64,000 nt of DNA from Thermothelomyces thermophilus ATCC 42464. Lineage: Eukaryota; Ascomycota; Sordariomycetes; Sordariales; Chaetomiaceae. The stretch covers positions 2,108,001 through 2,172,000 of the forward strand of contig NC_016477.1 of the NCBI RefSeq assembly GCF_000226095.1. The letters are read 5' to 3'. The notes under the pieces are model-generated. The model was not told where the DNA came from, did not search any database, and saw only the letters and a list, made by a program, of their open reading frames with translations. Numbering within the stretch: position 1 is the first letter of the stretch; each line of letters opens with the position of its first letter. The translations under genes were made by a program, and so were the position numbers. Positions 23,054 through 34,356 of this stretch are shown one piece after another.

Positions 23054-23405
23054 CCAAGAGACTTCTTACGGCGGTGTTGTTCAGCATAGCGTTTTGGGGG
23101 AGCTCAGCGCTTGGCGTTTGCGGATAGACAGGTTTTATGATATAAAGGGGCCACTGCAATATGACAAGTTGGGTCATGGGATAGTTTGATTTTTTTAAAT
23201 TTCTTGTTGATTTTTTTTTTGGCATCTGATAGGAGGAATTATAATACCCTCTCATCAAGTGACCCTAATAGTTGTTCATGCTACATGCCGTCTGCCGTTC
23301 CAAAACACCTTCATCAAGCAGTGACTCTAGAGCGGGGGTTGCGTACTATATATATAACACAACAAACTCAGAGCAGAGATTGTCGCCATCAAATGCCCGG
23401 TAATC
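23054..23405. other. Convergent 3' spacer
   Basis: A 352-bp gap between the stops of the Cuz1-like and MTP18-like genes. It is AT-rich with a T9-type run near 23211 and a short TATATATA near 23347. Both 3' UTRs should lie here. Confidence 0.45.
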
Positions 23406-24384
23406 TCACTCCCTCTTTTCTTTCGGCCTCTCACTCAGCCGTTTTTCCCTCCCGATGAGCGGCGCGTTCCCCACGGCCTGAGGGCCGCCAAAGGTCTCGA
23501 ACCCCTTGTGGAACGCCCACTCGACCGCATTCTCGACCGGCTTGTCGAACATGGCCGGCAGGAACGGCACGACCGAGAGGCCCAAACCAATCGGGGCCCA
23601 CGTCCTCAGCTTCGCATTCTTGACGTCCTTCATGGCGCGTCCGCTATACTTCACCACGCTGTGGATGGTAAACGCCGGCAACCCCATGCTCGCGATGCTC
23701 TGGAAGATGCCGCGCTGCAGCATCACCGTCCTGTAGTCCTCCAGGGGGGGGATGACGCCGGGCGGGGCGGCCGGCCTGGGTGCTGCTCCGTCATCGTCCA
23801 GCCCGAGGATCTGCTGCTGGCGCGTGGTCAGCTCGAGCTGCGGGTTCAGGACCCGCTGGTTGTGCAGGTACGCCTTGTAGCCTTCATAGCTGACGTCGCC
23901 GAGGATGTAGGCCCACGAGACGCCGTACGCGGAGCGCACCAGCCAGGGGTGCGCCACGGGCCTGAAGGACTCGCCAATGTCCGACGTGTAGGCCACGTAG
24001 CGGTGGGCGGAGAGGAGGATGGTGCGGAAGCGGGCTGCGTAGGCGGCATAGCGAACGTTGGAGTCGGTGGACGGTGGCACGCTGTTTGGTTATACGCATG
24101 TCGGTTAGGACTGGTTTCATTTTTGGACATGAGAAGGCGGGCGGCGGGACGTACTAGCCCTCGACTAGCTCGTCGAACAGATTTTCTTCTTTTGCGGACT
24201 TGTCCAAAAGCCGCTGGAGCCTCGGTGGCAGCTTCTGCTTCTCAGGGAGATTCTTAGGGTCGATGTCGGCGTCCGCCTTCTTCAGGTGGTCTGCCGCGCT
24301 TTGGGACTGCGCTGAGGCGGTGGATTCATTTTGCGCGCTTGACGGAGCCGTCGGCTTCTCGGAGCTGCTGCTGAAGGGCCACAT
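23406..24384 (-). CDS. Mitochondrial fission process protein MTP18/MTFP1-like
   Basis: Two exons on the minus strand, 24384..24155 and 24081..23406, give 301 residues. The 73-bp intron (GTACGT to AACAG) removes an apparent stop after DELVEG and joins it to YVPPSTDSNVRYAAYAARF. The core has the family pattern: RYVAYTSDIGESFRPVAHPW, then VRSAYGVSWAYILGDVSYEG, and a later segment GIFQSIASMGLPAFTIHSVV, followed by APIGLGLSVVPFLPAMFDKP. These hydrophobic stretches are consistent with inner-membrane segments. The N-terminal 70 residues are Ser/Ala/Lys-rich and low in complexity, longer than in animal MTFP1. The family acts in mitochondrial division and inner-membrane integrity. It is divergent from the ATP synthase subunit k gene, so two mitochondrial genes share a promoter region. 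Confidence 0.88.
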
Positions 24385-24960
24385 GGTGTAACGACAGTTG
24401 TAGAAGGATAAGCTGCTACATCAGCTTGGTGTTTGCAGGTGAGAACCGAAAAGTCGTCAGATATTCTTCCCTCACTATCCGTAGGCCTTTCGTTCAAGTC
24501 GGGAACAATCGGAAAACGTTCGAATTAGGTCCGGTGGTCGAACCTCGGCGTATGACAGAACTAAAGACGCCAGTAGTTGTTTATGAGCTTGTCTAACAAT
24601 CTGCAGTTTCTTGGGAGATCAAGCTTGCAAATCATCGAGAGAAACCAGTCTAAGCCTGAAGCGTCTCGCCTCTGCAGTTCTCACAATCAGTGACGTCGTT
24701 CTGGTTGCTATCTCCACCGCTGATAAGCAATATGCCGCTCAAATTACCCCTTGTTCTGATGTGGGGCCGGGCCTCTGATGCGAATGGCCCGTGCGCATAC
24801 TTCATCCGGTTCCTGGCAAAATCTCGGGTATTCAGGGACGGACCTGACGTCCCTGCGACGTTTTTAGCTTTGCAATCGCCAAACTCCGCGTCCTTCCGAC
24901 AGCTTCACGACCAGGACTTCCACCACCACATCGCGAAACTCATCCGCCCTCTCCGCCAAA
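24385..24960. promoter_or_regulatory. Bidirectional promoter region of the MTP18-like gene and atp19
   Basis: A 576-bp spacer between two divergent start codons of nuclear genes for mitochondrial proteins. I could not identify a specific regulator site with confidence. Confidence 0.5.
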
Positions 24961-25384
24961 ATGGTGCAGACATACAAGATCTTTGGCGCGAACGTTGGCT
25001 CGCACTACGTCAGTTCCCCCCCCCCCACCCCCCAGATTGAAGCTCCCAAGCTTTCGGTCTACTCAAATACCTCGGACCATGTCCTGCCCGGCTCCATTGA
25101 GATGCAACACGGAGTAGCTAACATTGCGAACCGCTGCAGCTGGCGATGGGCGTCCTCGGCACGCTGTTTGCGGGCTCCTACACCGCATTTGGTGGTGGCA
25201 GCAAGGCGCAACCCGCCTCCCCCCCCATCAATGCTTCCAGCTCCGACGAGGCCGATTTCATCAAGTGCGCTTATATCCCTTTGACTCATTCGTGATGGGG
25301 TCATTTATCTGACACGACAACAGGAAGTTTGTGGAGGAGGCGCAGGCGGGCGAGAAGAATTCGGGCGGCGCCGCGAAGCACTGA
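24961..25384 (+). CDS. atp19: Mitochondrial ATP synthase subunit k (Atp19)
   Basis: Three small exons (24961..25008, 25140..25264, 25324..25384) give 77 residues. Exon 1 reads MVQTYKIFGANVGSHY, exon 2 continues with LAMGVLGTLFAGSYTAFGGG, a single membrane segment, and the DEADFIKKFVEEA signature is completed across intron 2. Intron 1 (131 bp) has the donor GTCAGT followed by a long C run. Subunit k is a small membrane protein of the Fo sector that supports ATP synthase dimers in fungi. Its length is close to the usual 68-80 residues. Confidence 0.9.
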
Positions 25385-26055
25385 TTCAAGTGTGTCGAAT
25401 GGCTGTCGAGAAGCGGGAGGGCAGAGAGCCCTGTGTACATGTATAGCGGGCGTTCACTGGGATCACGTTTTCCTACTAGGTTGAAATCCTCAAGACGAAT
25501 GCAGAACGACTCGATCCCCTGCTATGATGTGTCCAGTGCCGTGTGTTTAGGCTCGGGCAAACTGAAAAAGAAGGACAACATCCTTGCCCGTGCGCTGGTG
25601 AGGGTTGAGATGTTGGCAACCTGAGCTACAGGGAAGTCAACATGCGCGGTATTTCTAGCATGCGTTCCGAATCATTGAGGATATCACCAGCCTCATGCCC
25701 CGATATCTGTCTCAAAAGCTTGGCATCACCATTACTATTACCCTCTCGAGTAGGTCGGGAATCTGCAAAGCTGCTATAGAGAGGATTGGCCTTTACCTAA
25801 ACCTACACCGTGACACCACCGAGAAAAACCTTCCAGCGGCACCATCAGCACTATTCATAGTTGCTCAACGTTTGGATGAAGACGATTCCGCGCGCTCTAG
25901 CCGGGTGGCCAAATCCGGGGCAGAGACCGGAAGCCAACACAAGGCAAAGTATGCGTGCTGTGATGCGCAGTCTTCCTCCCAATGAATCTGCTTGGAATGG
26001 GAGAGGAGATGGTGCCATCATACCTTTGCCCTTGACGAAGTCCTCGAGAACCCGA
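25385..26055. other. Intergenic region before the Iba57 fragment
   Basis: This 671-bp stretch should contain earlier parts of Iba57 if the gene were intact. I looked for the conserved KGCYVGQE-type segment in all three forward frames and did not find it. No other gene is evident. Confidence 0.45.
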
Positions 26056-26446
26056 CTCCAGCCGTTGTGTGTGCTCTACCCGGACACCCAAACTGCGACC
26101 CCGCCGGGGGCTTTAGTGGCGGGGTATCGGCCTGAGATTGAGGATGGTGTGACGGCCGAGCAGATCCCCCGCGAGGCGAGTATCGGACGGGCGCCGGGGG
26201 GCAAGAAGGGGCGGAGTGCCGGGAAGTGGTTGAGCAGGGTGGGGAATGTCGGGCTCGCGCTGTGCCGGTTGGAGATCATGACTGATGTGGTGCTGCCGGG
26301 GGAGGCGAGTTCGGGCGCGGGCGGGTTTGGGGAGGGAGATGAGTTTGTTGTGGGGGTAGGTGAAGGAGAGGAGGGGAAGAAGGTTAGGATCAAGCTTTTG
26401 TGCCCGAGTGGTTGAAGGGGGGGTTGGTTCGTGGGGAGGGGCATTA
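26056..26446 (+). pseudogene. iba57: Iba57/CAF17 3' fragment, 5'-truncated and frameshifted
   Basis: The frame at 26056-26390 carries the C-terminal region of the mitochondrial Fe-S assembly protein Iba57 (folate-binding GcvT-like family): CVLYPD, then IPREASIGR, GRSAGKWLSRVGNVGLALCR and LEIMTDVVLPGE. The conserved end of the family, of the type AFVPEWL, is present but one frame away: the frame changes at about 26394, the main frame stops at 26415, and the other frame runs to a TAA at 26446. Nothing of the N-terminal two thirds, including the cysteine motif region, is recognisable upstream. I read this as a non-functional 3' remnant, possibly left by a partial duplication, with the complete gene elsewhere. 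A single base error in the assembly could explain the frameshift but not the missing 5' part. Confidence 0.72.
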
Positions 26447-26573
26447 AGGGGGGGGTTGAAGAGAGGGGTGGTGTATACTATCGTGGGTGTTTGGAAAGTG
26501 TATGAATGTTATATCGAGATGATTCGGCAGACGAAACATTCAGTCGTATTATTGCTTCACTGTCTCAACGCCC

Positions 26574-27729
26574 TTAGCGTCTAGGGGTTTTCCGTTCTAC
26601 TGCGGCTGCCTCCTCTTTTCTCCGTCTTATCTTAGCAATAATCCCACTCCAGTCCGGATACCTGAAATCCAGCTTCACACCCGTCTTCCTCTGTACACGA
26701 TTCGCCATAACCGCCCCAATCGCCCCTGGGTTATTCGTAGTACTCACTTGCTCCCAATACTCGACATCCGGATCCCAATCCTCGTCCTCATGCCACCCCC
26801 ACTGGTACCATTCGCTCACCATCTCATCCCGGAAGATGCACTGTGCCAGATCGACGATACGCGGTGTCTGCGACTGCCTGTCCACGACCACGTTGCGCGG
26901 CGCACAGTCTTCCATGATGACGCCGCGCTTGTTGATCTCATACGCTGCATCAACGGCCAACTGGATGATGTGCTGCCACGTCCTTAGGTTTTGTGGTAGG
27001 GGGCCGAGCGTTAGGTTTTCTAGACAATATCCGTCGATCCGTTCCAGAAGGATACCTCTCACTTCAAAGTAGGGCGCTATTTCCTGTGGTATGATGGTCG
27101 CGAGCTTGGTGGGCAACAGACTTACATGGGCGTGGATACGCGGGACCAACGTGCCTTGGAGATCGGTGAGTCGGTGATAGGCCTTGGTCTCGCATTCAAA
27201 GTGCTCGATACAGTCTTGCCAGAGCGCGGCCTCGTACTTGGCAAGACCTTCGGTGCGATTGGGCTCGTCAAGGAACTCCCGAGCCCTGACGGGGAGCGTC
27301 TCGGTCTCGTTTCTTTCCTTTCGATGGCGGAGGAACCCGGGCATCATTCCTCGCCTGACAAAGGCCTCAAACGCTGCTTCGTTTTCCTGTGTATGCGGCG
27401 CGGCCCTGTCCTTGCGAACTTCACGTAGGCAGGAGCCAAATCGACGGTCGTAGAGCTTGAGTACACGGTGGACAGGCGGGCCCTGACGGGTCTGGAAGGT
27501 GACATCCAGTACAACGGACATGGTCATGGAGATTACTCTGCTGATGGTGGCGGTAATGCGGGACGGCAGGTTGGGGGAGTAGCTTTTGCACACTTGGAGA
27601 TCCAGTAGCCTCCCTTCTTGGTAGGGCGTAGGACTGAACGTGGCGGCCCTGAAGTGGGAGAATATCCCGGTTGGGTTAGCGAGAAGGGTCCGTGTCGAGG
27701 GGGCCCACTTGGCGTTTGCTTACGTACAT
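26574..27729 (-). CDS. Degenerate protein-kinase-like fungal protein; intron splits the start codon
   Basis: The main exon is 27648..26574 and codes for a kinase-like fold: VLKLYDRRF (possible Lys of the N-lobe), then VRGILLERIDGYCLENL (hinge region), EDCAPRNVVVD in place of the HRDxxxxN catalytic loop, and IVDLAQC in place of DFG. It keeps D and N in the loop but lacks HRD and DFG, so activity is uncertain. This is a common lineage-specific family in Pezizomycotina. The frame stays open upstream to an acceptor CTTCAG at 27651-27649. The only fitting donor, GTACGT at 27727, lies inside ATG: exon 1 supplies AT (27729-27728) and exon 2 supplies G, giving ATGGCCGCC in strong Kozak context and 358 residues. 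A later in-frame Met could be used instead. It is convergent with the Iba57 fragment. Confidence 0.7.
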
Positions 27730-28759
27730 TGTGATTTTGGTCTGCGCTGGCGGAAAAGGTCGCGAGGGTGACAGAATCACGAGAGGAGAAAGTGATTTTT
27801 TTCGAGGGATACCTGTGATGAGACAGTGGTGAGATGCAATCGGCTTGGAGGGGAACGACCGGAAGCTGCCGAGTGGAAAGGCGTTGAAAATGCTAGCTGT
27901 AAGCTAATGGGGTATGCCACGCCGATGTAACTTAGGATCTTACTCGCATCAACCTAACAACCAACGTCGAACATCAACCAACGCAATGTGGCTCTGCGGG
28001 CCTTACGAGGATGCTGACATGCATAGAGATCTTGGCACTAAGCAAGAGTATCATTTTGTTTTGTAAGGTGATCTCGACACAAGAGATTGAGCGGAGAGTA
28101 AGAGAGTAATTAATTACCTGATTAATTCGATACATACCATTGTTGTTGTCGCAGAGGACTTTGGTTCTAGCCGTGACTCTTGTTCAAGACTTGACCAATC
28201 AGGTACTCTCAAGGAGTCTAGCAGGCGGTGTCCGGTAAGAGCATGCTACTTCGTACGCAGCCGCTCTGTCTGCAGTACGCGTGACAATATGAGGACTTAG
28301 GAAATCTGTTAGGTAGGTAGTTGTGCCGGCATGCCATGGACGATGTATGGAATAATAGTGTCTACGCGCCCACTCATCGTTGCGAACAATTCCCTTAGCA
28401 ACCCTGGAGTAGGATAGTAGATAGTGGGGCGTGTTATGTGGGAGATGCAGCATTAGCCTCAGAAATATATTACATGTGGGCCATCAACCTATTGCTGGTG
28501 ATCTTCGCCTTTACACAGTAGTTCCCTTCCGATCGGCCCGGTCAGCGCCCAGATTGCCTTGCATTCCATCTTTGCAAAGGGCGGAATTACGCTAATGTAG
28601 GTAGGTTCAGTACCATGACTAAGGTAGCCTTTCGTACGAATGTGCGTAATCCCTACCGTCCTTCGTAAGAGTGCCCCTAAACTTGGTTTTACTACTGAAC
28701 CTGAGCAACTAGGCCGCTTGATCATGAGAAGCCACAGGTTTCTGTTCGGGTTTAAATAG
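27730..28759. other. Boundary between gene-rich arm and repeat block
   Basis: This 1-kb stretch holds the promoter of the kinase-like gene and then changes from normal GC content to AT-rich sequence. No coding sequence is supported. From about 28480 the sequence resembles flanking repeat sequence. Confidence 0.45.
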
Positions 28760-29015
28760 TGTCGGAAGCTATGGAGCTTCCAAGCGTATTAGCCACGCGT
28801 TTGCCACAGCTATATGAGGCTGTTCAACGCATTAGCCAGTCCCTTTGTCTATAAATACCACTCGTTTTTGTCTCCTTTGTAGATAGCTTCAACAAGGCAC
28901 TGTCTCCTTCGTACAGCCACCCACTGCAGACTGCTTTCAACGCTCCCGGAGCTTCCACTGCATTCGGCAGTTATGAGCCCGGCGCCTTGACTGCTCCTCT
29001 GCCGACGTATCTTCA
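28760..29015 (+). repeat. Probable copia-type LTR of element G
   Basis: Begins TGTCGGAAGC and ends TCTTCA, so it has TG...CA ends. A TATA-like CTATAAATACC lies at about 28849-28859, suiting transcription toward the gag frame at 29092. The second LTR is not in the window, so the ends are inferred. Confidence 0.45.
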
Positions 29016-29507
29016 ATATTAGTGGAAGCTTCTTCTATTACGAACTCTCTTACCCTGCTTTAATACGCTTTCGACGACGTATCTATCCATTATGTCCGAG
29101 ATCCTAGTCGAGACTTCCACGTGCCTTATAGGGCCTAGTTCTTGGAACTCGTGGTATATTGAACTATAGTTGTTAGCTGAATTCGCTAGTATATAGGGAT
29201 TCGTCGACCCTAATGGCGCCCGCGAGCTAGATCTGGAAGTTCTGTAGCGCTTAACCTGTGAGTAAGCTAGAGATAACCTTATCCTAGCTTCCTAGGAGTA
29301 GTTCTAAGAAGGATTGTTACCCTTAATGTCTATAGATTTGATACCTTCTAATGTAGCCGTTGTGGCCGAATTTATATAACTATAAGACTCCTTTTATAAA
29401 GATATTATATATGCTATAGACATTAGTAAGTAGATAGGATAGCTATAATGCTAGCTAGCGTATATTATAGATCCTAAGCTTTACGAAGCTACGAAAGCGT
29501 GTAGGAA

Positions 29508-29957
29508 TGTGACAAACCCAACTCAGACTTCTTCTAAAAGGGTCCAGACGGAGGTAGGTGAAGCGGGACAAGCAGGCAGGTCGTCTAAGGGATTCGGTGA
29601 AGCCAAAGGGTTTACAACAACACTTAGAGTTATCTCTTACAGTAATCAGCAATACTTAGTATAAGTACTGTGATTGTGATTGTTACCACTAGCGAACTCC
29701 TAGAGTCCACTATAACGAGTAACTAGCTAGCTATATATATATATAATAGTCTGTCCTTCTTTAATAGTTATTACTAGTACTACTTCTCCTTTTACTTTAT
29801 AATTTTACATTATTAACAGTAATATATTATTATTACTAGTAAAGACCTTAGTCTTAGTAGTAATAATCTTCTAATTAATCTATTAAGTGATTAGCTGTCA
29901 GAATGTCCTATGTCCTAGCTATAGCCTGCTAGGCTACCTATATGCTTATCTATAATA
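29508..29957 (-). repeat. 3' LTR of element A
   Basis: 450 bp, subfamily shared with element F. It carries a TATATATATATATAATAG tract in the U3-proximal part, where E and B/D have different sequence. Confidence 0.88.
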
Positions 29958-30084
29958 CGATGCCCTTCCTTTAAGGCTTTTGACCCGAAAGCCCTCTTAG
30001 GCTATTTCAAATAGCGCTAATAACCCTTTGCTTGTAAGTACTACATTCTCCCTGTTTCTATATTATAGTCGCCATACTGACAAA

Positions 30085-30732
30085 ATGCCGATAGAGAAAC
30101 GGAAGTCGTATTCTACACGTTACCATGCTTCCCTTGCTTAGAATATTGCTAAGAACGGTTTTGTTGTTATGCCTTGCTCTTAGTATACGTTGCAAGGTCT
30201 TGTCTGTAAAATGATTATACGTATAAAGCGTTACGAGGCCTGTATTTATTAAGGTCATTCTTACAATAGCTTAGGCATCTTGCTTTCTTCCTATAAGCTT
30301 ATCTCTTTTTTTTTTTTTTTTTGAGTATAATTCCTAATGTTTATTCTAATAGATCGTATTCTCTAGGAGTAGTATTATATTAAAGATGCTAAGCGTCATA
30401 CCAAGCTTAAGCTAGATAAATCCTAACGCCGTCTAGAAGAAGCTTAGCACAAGTTATCCGAAAAGCTTATACGGCTCCGGCGTCTTTGTTAGCAAAAGGA
30501 GTTTTTGGTAGAGAAAGGTGCCGATATAGTAGCATATAGTCTATCGACCTTAGACGAGTTAGAGGAGGTTAAGTAGCAAGAGACGCCTACTATACCCTCG
30601 TTATAGATTAATGATACCGTTGATGCTGTCGACTAGGGTGCTATCTTTAGTTCTGTCCCGGGTTTTCCTTTAGTCAATCCGGGTTTTACTAGTAGAACTG
30701 TTCTAGTTTCTTAGGGCAGTTTAAATTCTTGA
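30085..30732 (+). pseudogene. Element A antisense accessory gene, Zn2Cys6-type, RIP-degraded
   Basis: Starts MPIEKRKS and retains a cysteine-cluster trace beginning MPCS and ending near YEACIY. It lies between the pol end and the 3' LTR and is coded opposite to gag-pol, exactly where element E has its open accessory gene. The cluster positions fit C-x2-C-x6-C-x8-C-x2-C-x6-C when Tyr codons at cluster sites are taken as RIP products of Cys codons. A T18-type run and several stops follow. Confidence 0.65.
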
Positions 30733-33700
30733 CTAGTTCCTATAAGTTATCCTCTAGTCTAAAATCAAGCTATTTAACTAGGTACTATAGTTTCTTATCA
30801 ATAATATATAAATCTAGAATTTCTTTAACGTCCTATTCTTCTTCCTTGTCTTTTGCTTCGATATGTATAGTAACCTTAGCGTTTTTCAGTACTAGTTCGA
30901 GAAGTGAAATATAAAAAACATCTGTCTATAGTCGTATAGATGATAGTAACGATAGTCGGTAGTTAGATGTCGATATTTGTTCTTTAATAACGAAGGGTCT
31001 AACCTTTTTAAAGTCTAGCTTTGTGTTTGGTCGTTTGGTTTGTAAGTTTCGTATGATTAGGTAGACTTTGTCTCCCCTCTCTAGGTAAGGTCCTTTATGC
31101 CTATGTTTATTATAGTAGTTCTTTATTCTAGTCTTGACAAACTCGAGTTCCTTTTTAAGTTTTTTATATAGTACGTACATTTGTTCCGCTTTGACTGCTG
31201 CTCTTGGCACTATAACCTTTGGTCCTTGCCTAAGGTCTACTTTATATCCGTAGTTCGCGAAGAACGGTATGACTTTGGTCGTTTCTGTTAGCGTCGTGTT
31301 ATAAGCGAGTTATACTATTAGCAATAGTATAACCTAGTCGTCTTGCTAGTAGTTGACGTAAGAATGGAGATATTGCTCGACAACTTGGTTTAGTCGCTCC
31401 GTTTGTCTGTCAGTCTATAGGTGATATACCGTTAACAGCTTACTATTAATGCCTAATGATTGTATTAACGCTTGCTAGAACTTCGACACGAACTTTATAT
31501 CTCTATCGGTGATCTATTCTTGCGGCTAAGCATACACTAATGTAACTTGCTAATAGATTACGTCTGCTAACTGTTCTGCTATCTAGGACTCCTTGTAGAG
31601 AAAGAAGTATACTTACTTAGTCAGGCAATCTACTATAGTAAGAATACTATTATAGGTTACTCTTATAGCTATATCCTTAGATTCTAGTAGCTTCGTAATA
31701 AAGTCTATTGTAACTAAACTCTATAGTTTGTTAGCTATTAGTAGTAGCTAAAGTAGCCTATACGGCTTATATCGTGCCGTTTTACTTTGATTATAGATGT
31801 TGTAGCTCTATATAACTTCCTTAACTCGTACCATCAACTATAGAAAGTCGTAGTGTTTCTTGACTTATACAACAGTCTTTATAACTCCTTTATATCCTCC
31901 GAGTTTCGACTCGTAGAGTTCTCGAATCATCTGTAGCTATTGATCTTTGTTATGGATATACGCTTTGCCTTGGTACTAGAGTTTCCTATCTTTTTCTTCC
32001 ACTCCGTTAGGTACTACTAGTCTAGGTGCTACTTAATACTATGTCTCGTTAATCCTTTCTTCTCGAAAGATTATGTAGTATTCTAGGAACGAGTCAAGTA
32101 GATCATCTTCTATAGGTATCTACGTTTCGTAATATAGCGTTCCGTCTATTTGTTCCTTGAACAACGGTAGTGTCGTTCCCGTTTGTCCTTCCGTATAATC
32201 TGTTTGTCAACTTAAGATATCTGCTTGTACGTTCTCTTTACCCTTCTTATAGTAGATCTCAAAGTTAAATTCTATAAGGAATTCTGCCTATTGTATTTGT
32301 TATCTATTAAGCTCCTTTGTTATTATAAAGTATTGTAAATTCTTATAATCCGTATATACTTATACTGGTTTAATCGTGCCACTAAGGTATAGTTGCTATT
32401 CCTTAAAGGCTTCGACAATTGTAAGTAGTTCCTTATTATAGATTAGATAATTAAGATATAGTCTATCGAGCTTCTTTAAAAAGAAGGCTATAAGATATAG
32501 CTTTCCTTGTTCGTCTTGTTATCCTAATTGTCCTGTGATAGTATAGTCTAAAGCGTCTGTTTCTACCTCGAATGGCTTCTTAGGGTCTAGTAGTACTAGT
32601 ACTAGATCTTTGGTAATGGCGTCACGGATTTACGTAAATGCTTACTTGTATTATTCTTCCTATTGGAATTTAGTATTCTTCTTGGTAAGCTTGTACAAAG
32701 GTCGTACGATCGCTCTAAAGTTCCTGATAAACATCTAGTAGAAGTTTGCAAATCCGATGAAGCTTTATACTTCTGTAACTAACGTTAGTCGGGGCTAATT
32801 CTTGATAGCTTTAACCTTTAAAGGTTCCATCCGGATTTATCCTAGGGATATTTTATATCCTAGAAATACCGTTTTCCTGACGTAGAATTCGCTCTTTTCC
32901 TTGTTAACTGATAGCTTATATATATATAGCGTATCTAGTACTGCTTTTACGTACTTCCGGTGTTTATCTATCGTCTTAGAGAAGATAAGTATATTATCGA
33001 GATAATATACCGCAAATTTGTTAAGAAAGGGTCAGATAGCTTGATCAATCAGGGCTTAGAACGTTACCAGCGCGTTTATAAGTCTAAATGGTATGACAAG
33101 GTACTTATAGTGGCTATAGGGTATCCTAAAGGCCGTTTTCTACTCGTCGCCTTCTTTGATCTATATATGGTTGTAGGCCGATGGCAAGTCAAGATACGTA
33201 AAATATTAGGCTCCTACTAACTAATCTTAGAGCCGTAAGATTAGCAGTAATAGGTATCGGTTTTTCACAGTCTATTCATTAAGTTGCCAATAGTCGACAT
33301 ATAACTATAGCTTTCCGTCTTTCTTAGGCACAAACAGGATTAGGTAGCCTACTAGCGATGTTAACGGGCGGATATATCCTCTTTAAAGGTTCTCCTCTAA
33401 GTATTACTTAAGTTCTTTATTCTATATCTGGCTTATATAGTAAATCTTGAAGAACTTTAGTTATGCTCCTTCCTTAAGCTTGATCTTATAATCCTATAGG
33501 CTGTGTTCTAGTAATCCTTCTAGATATTTTGGTTCGAATGCTAGGTGTCCTTTATATTCCTTCGGTACTTCCCTAGTCTTGTCTCGTCTCTCGGTTTTCT
33601 AATAGTATACGAACTTAGTTCTATCTATAGTGATGCTAGCGATTTCTCCTGTCTTAACCTACTACTCCTATTATAGTGCTCCGCATTTGTTAACGGAGAG

Positions 33701-34356
33701 AATAGCTATCGGCGATTTAGCTCGTTCCTCCTGTCGCGATATCGATATTGTTATGCTACCTCTTCTAGAGTCCGTAGTGGTTTACCTGCCATTATCCGTC
33801 TCTTATAGTAGATTTGTAGGATATGCCTTTCCTTGAGCATCGTCTACTCGCGATCCTTACACGCTCCCTATCTTGCTAGTCAAATATAACTCTATTTAGG
33901 GTTATAGGTAGCTACCATTCTTCTAGCTAATGTCTAGGTTATAGTCCTTATACTATAGTAACCTTAATATTATATCTTTATCGTTATCTATGTCTACGAT
34001 GCTAAATACGACTGCTATAGTCTTCCCTACTATAGTAATGTCAATCGGTTTAGTCTCCCTATATACCTATTACATCGGAAATAGCCCTTTGACTATACTA
34101 TACTTCTACTTTATTCTCTAGGGTATCTATAGCTAATTTATAAGTATCGGCGAAATTAGATTCATCTCTACTCTACTATCTACTAGTGTAAGCATTTCGT
34201 GCTGTTTCTACTATGCTATTATCTATAATCGCTTGTCTTGCTGCTATTATCTAAAGATTATAGCGATTTCCTATATTTCTGCCGGGAGGTCTTAATATAG
34301 TGGTCTCTTACGCTAGTCCCTCCTATACTATATTACTACTCGCTACTATACAGGCA
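30733..34356 (-). pseudogene. Element A pol relic
   Basis: Collinear with the E pol: the GPF/Y-like and C-terminal integrase region is still an open segment at 30926-31210 (TRIKNYYNKHRHKGPYLERG), followed by integrase, RNase H, RT and protease traces toward 34350. Many RIP stops. Ends are approximate. Confidence 0.75.

Noticed and set aside
22405-23127. 240-codon frame within the Cuz1-like gene
   Set aside because: Arg/Gln/Gly-rich frame-shifted shadow of the true AN1 zinc-finger frame.
28199-28725. Short minus-strand frames at the edge of the repeat block
   Set aside because: Weak composition, no family signal, and location in sequence of repeat character.
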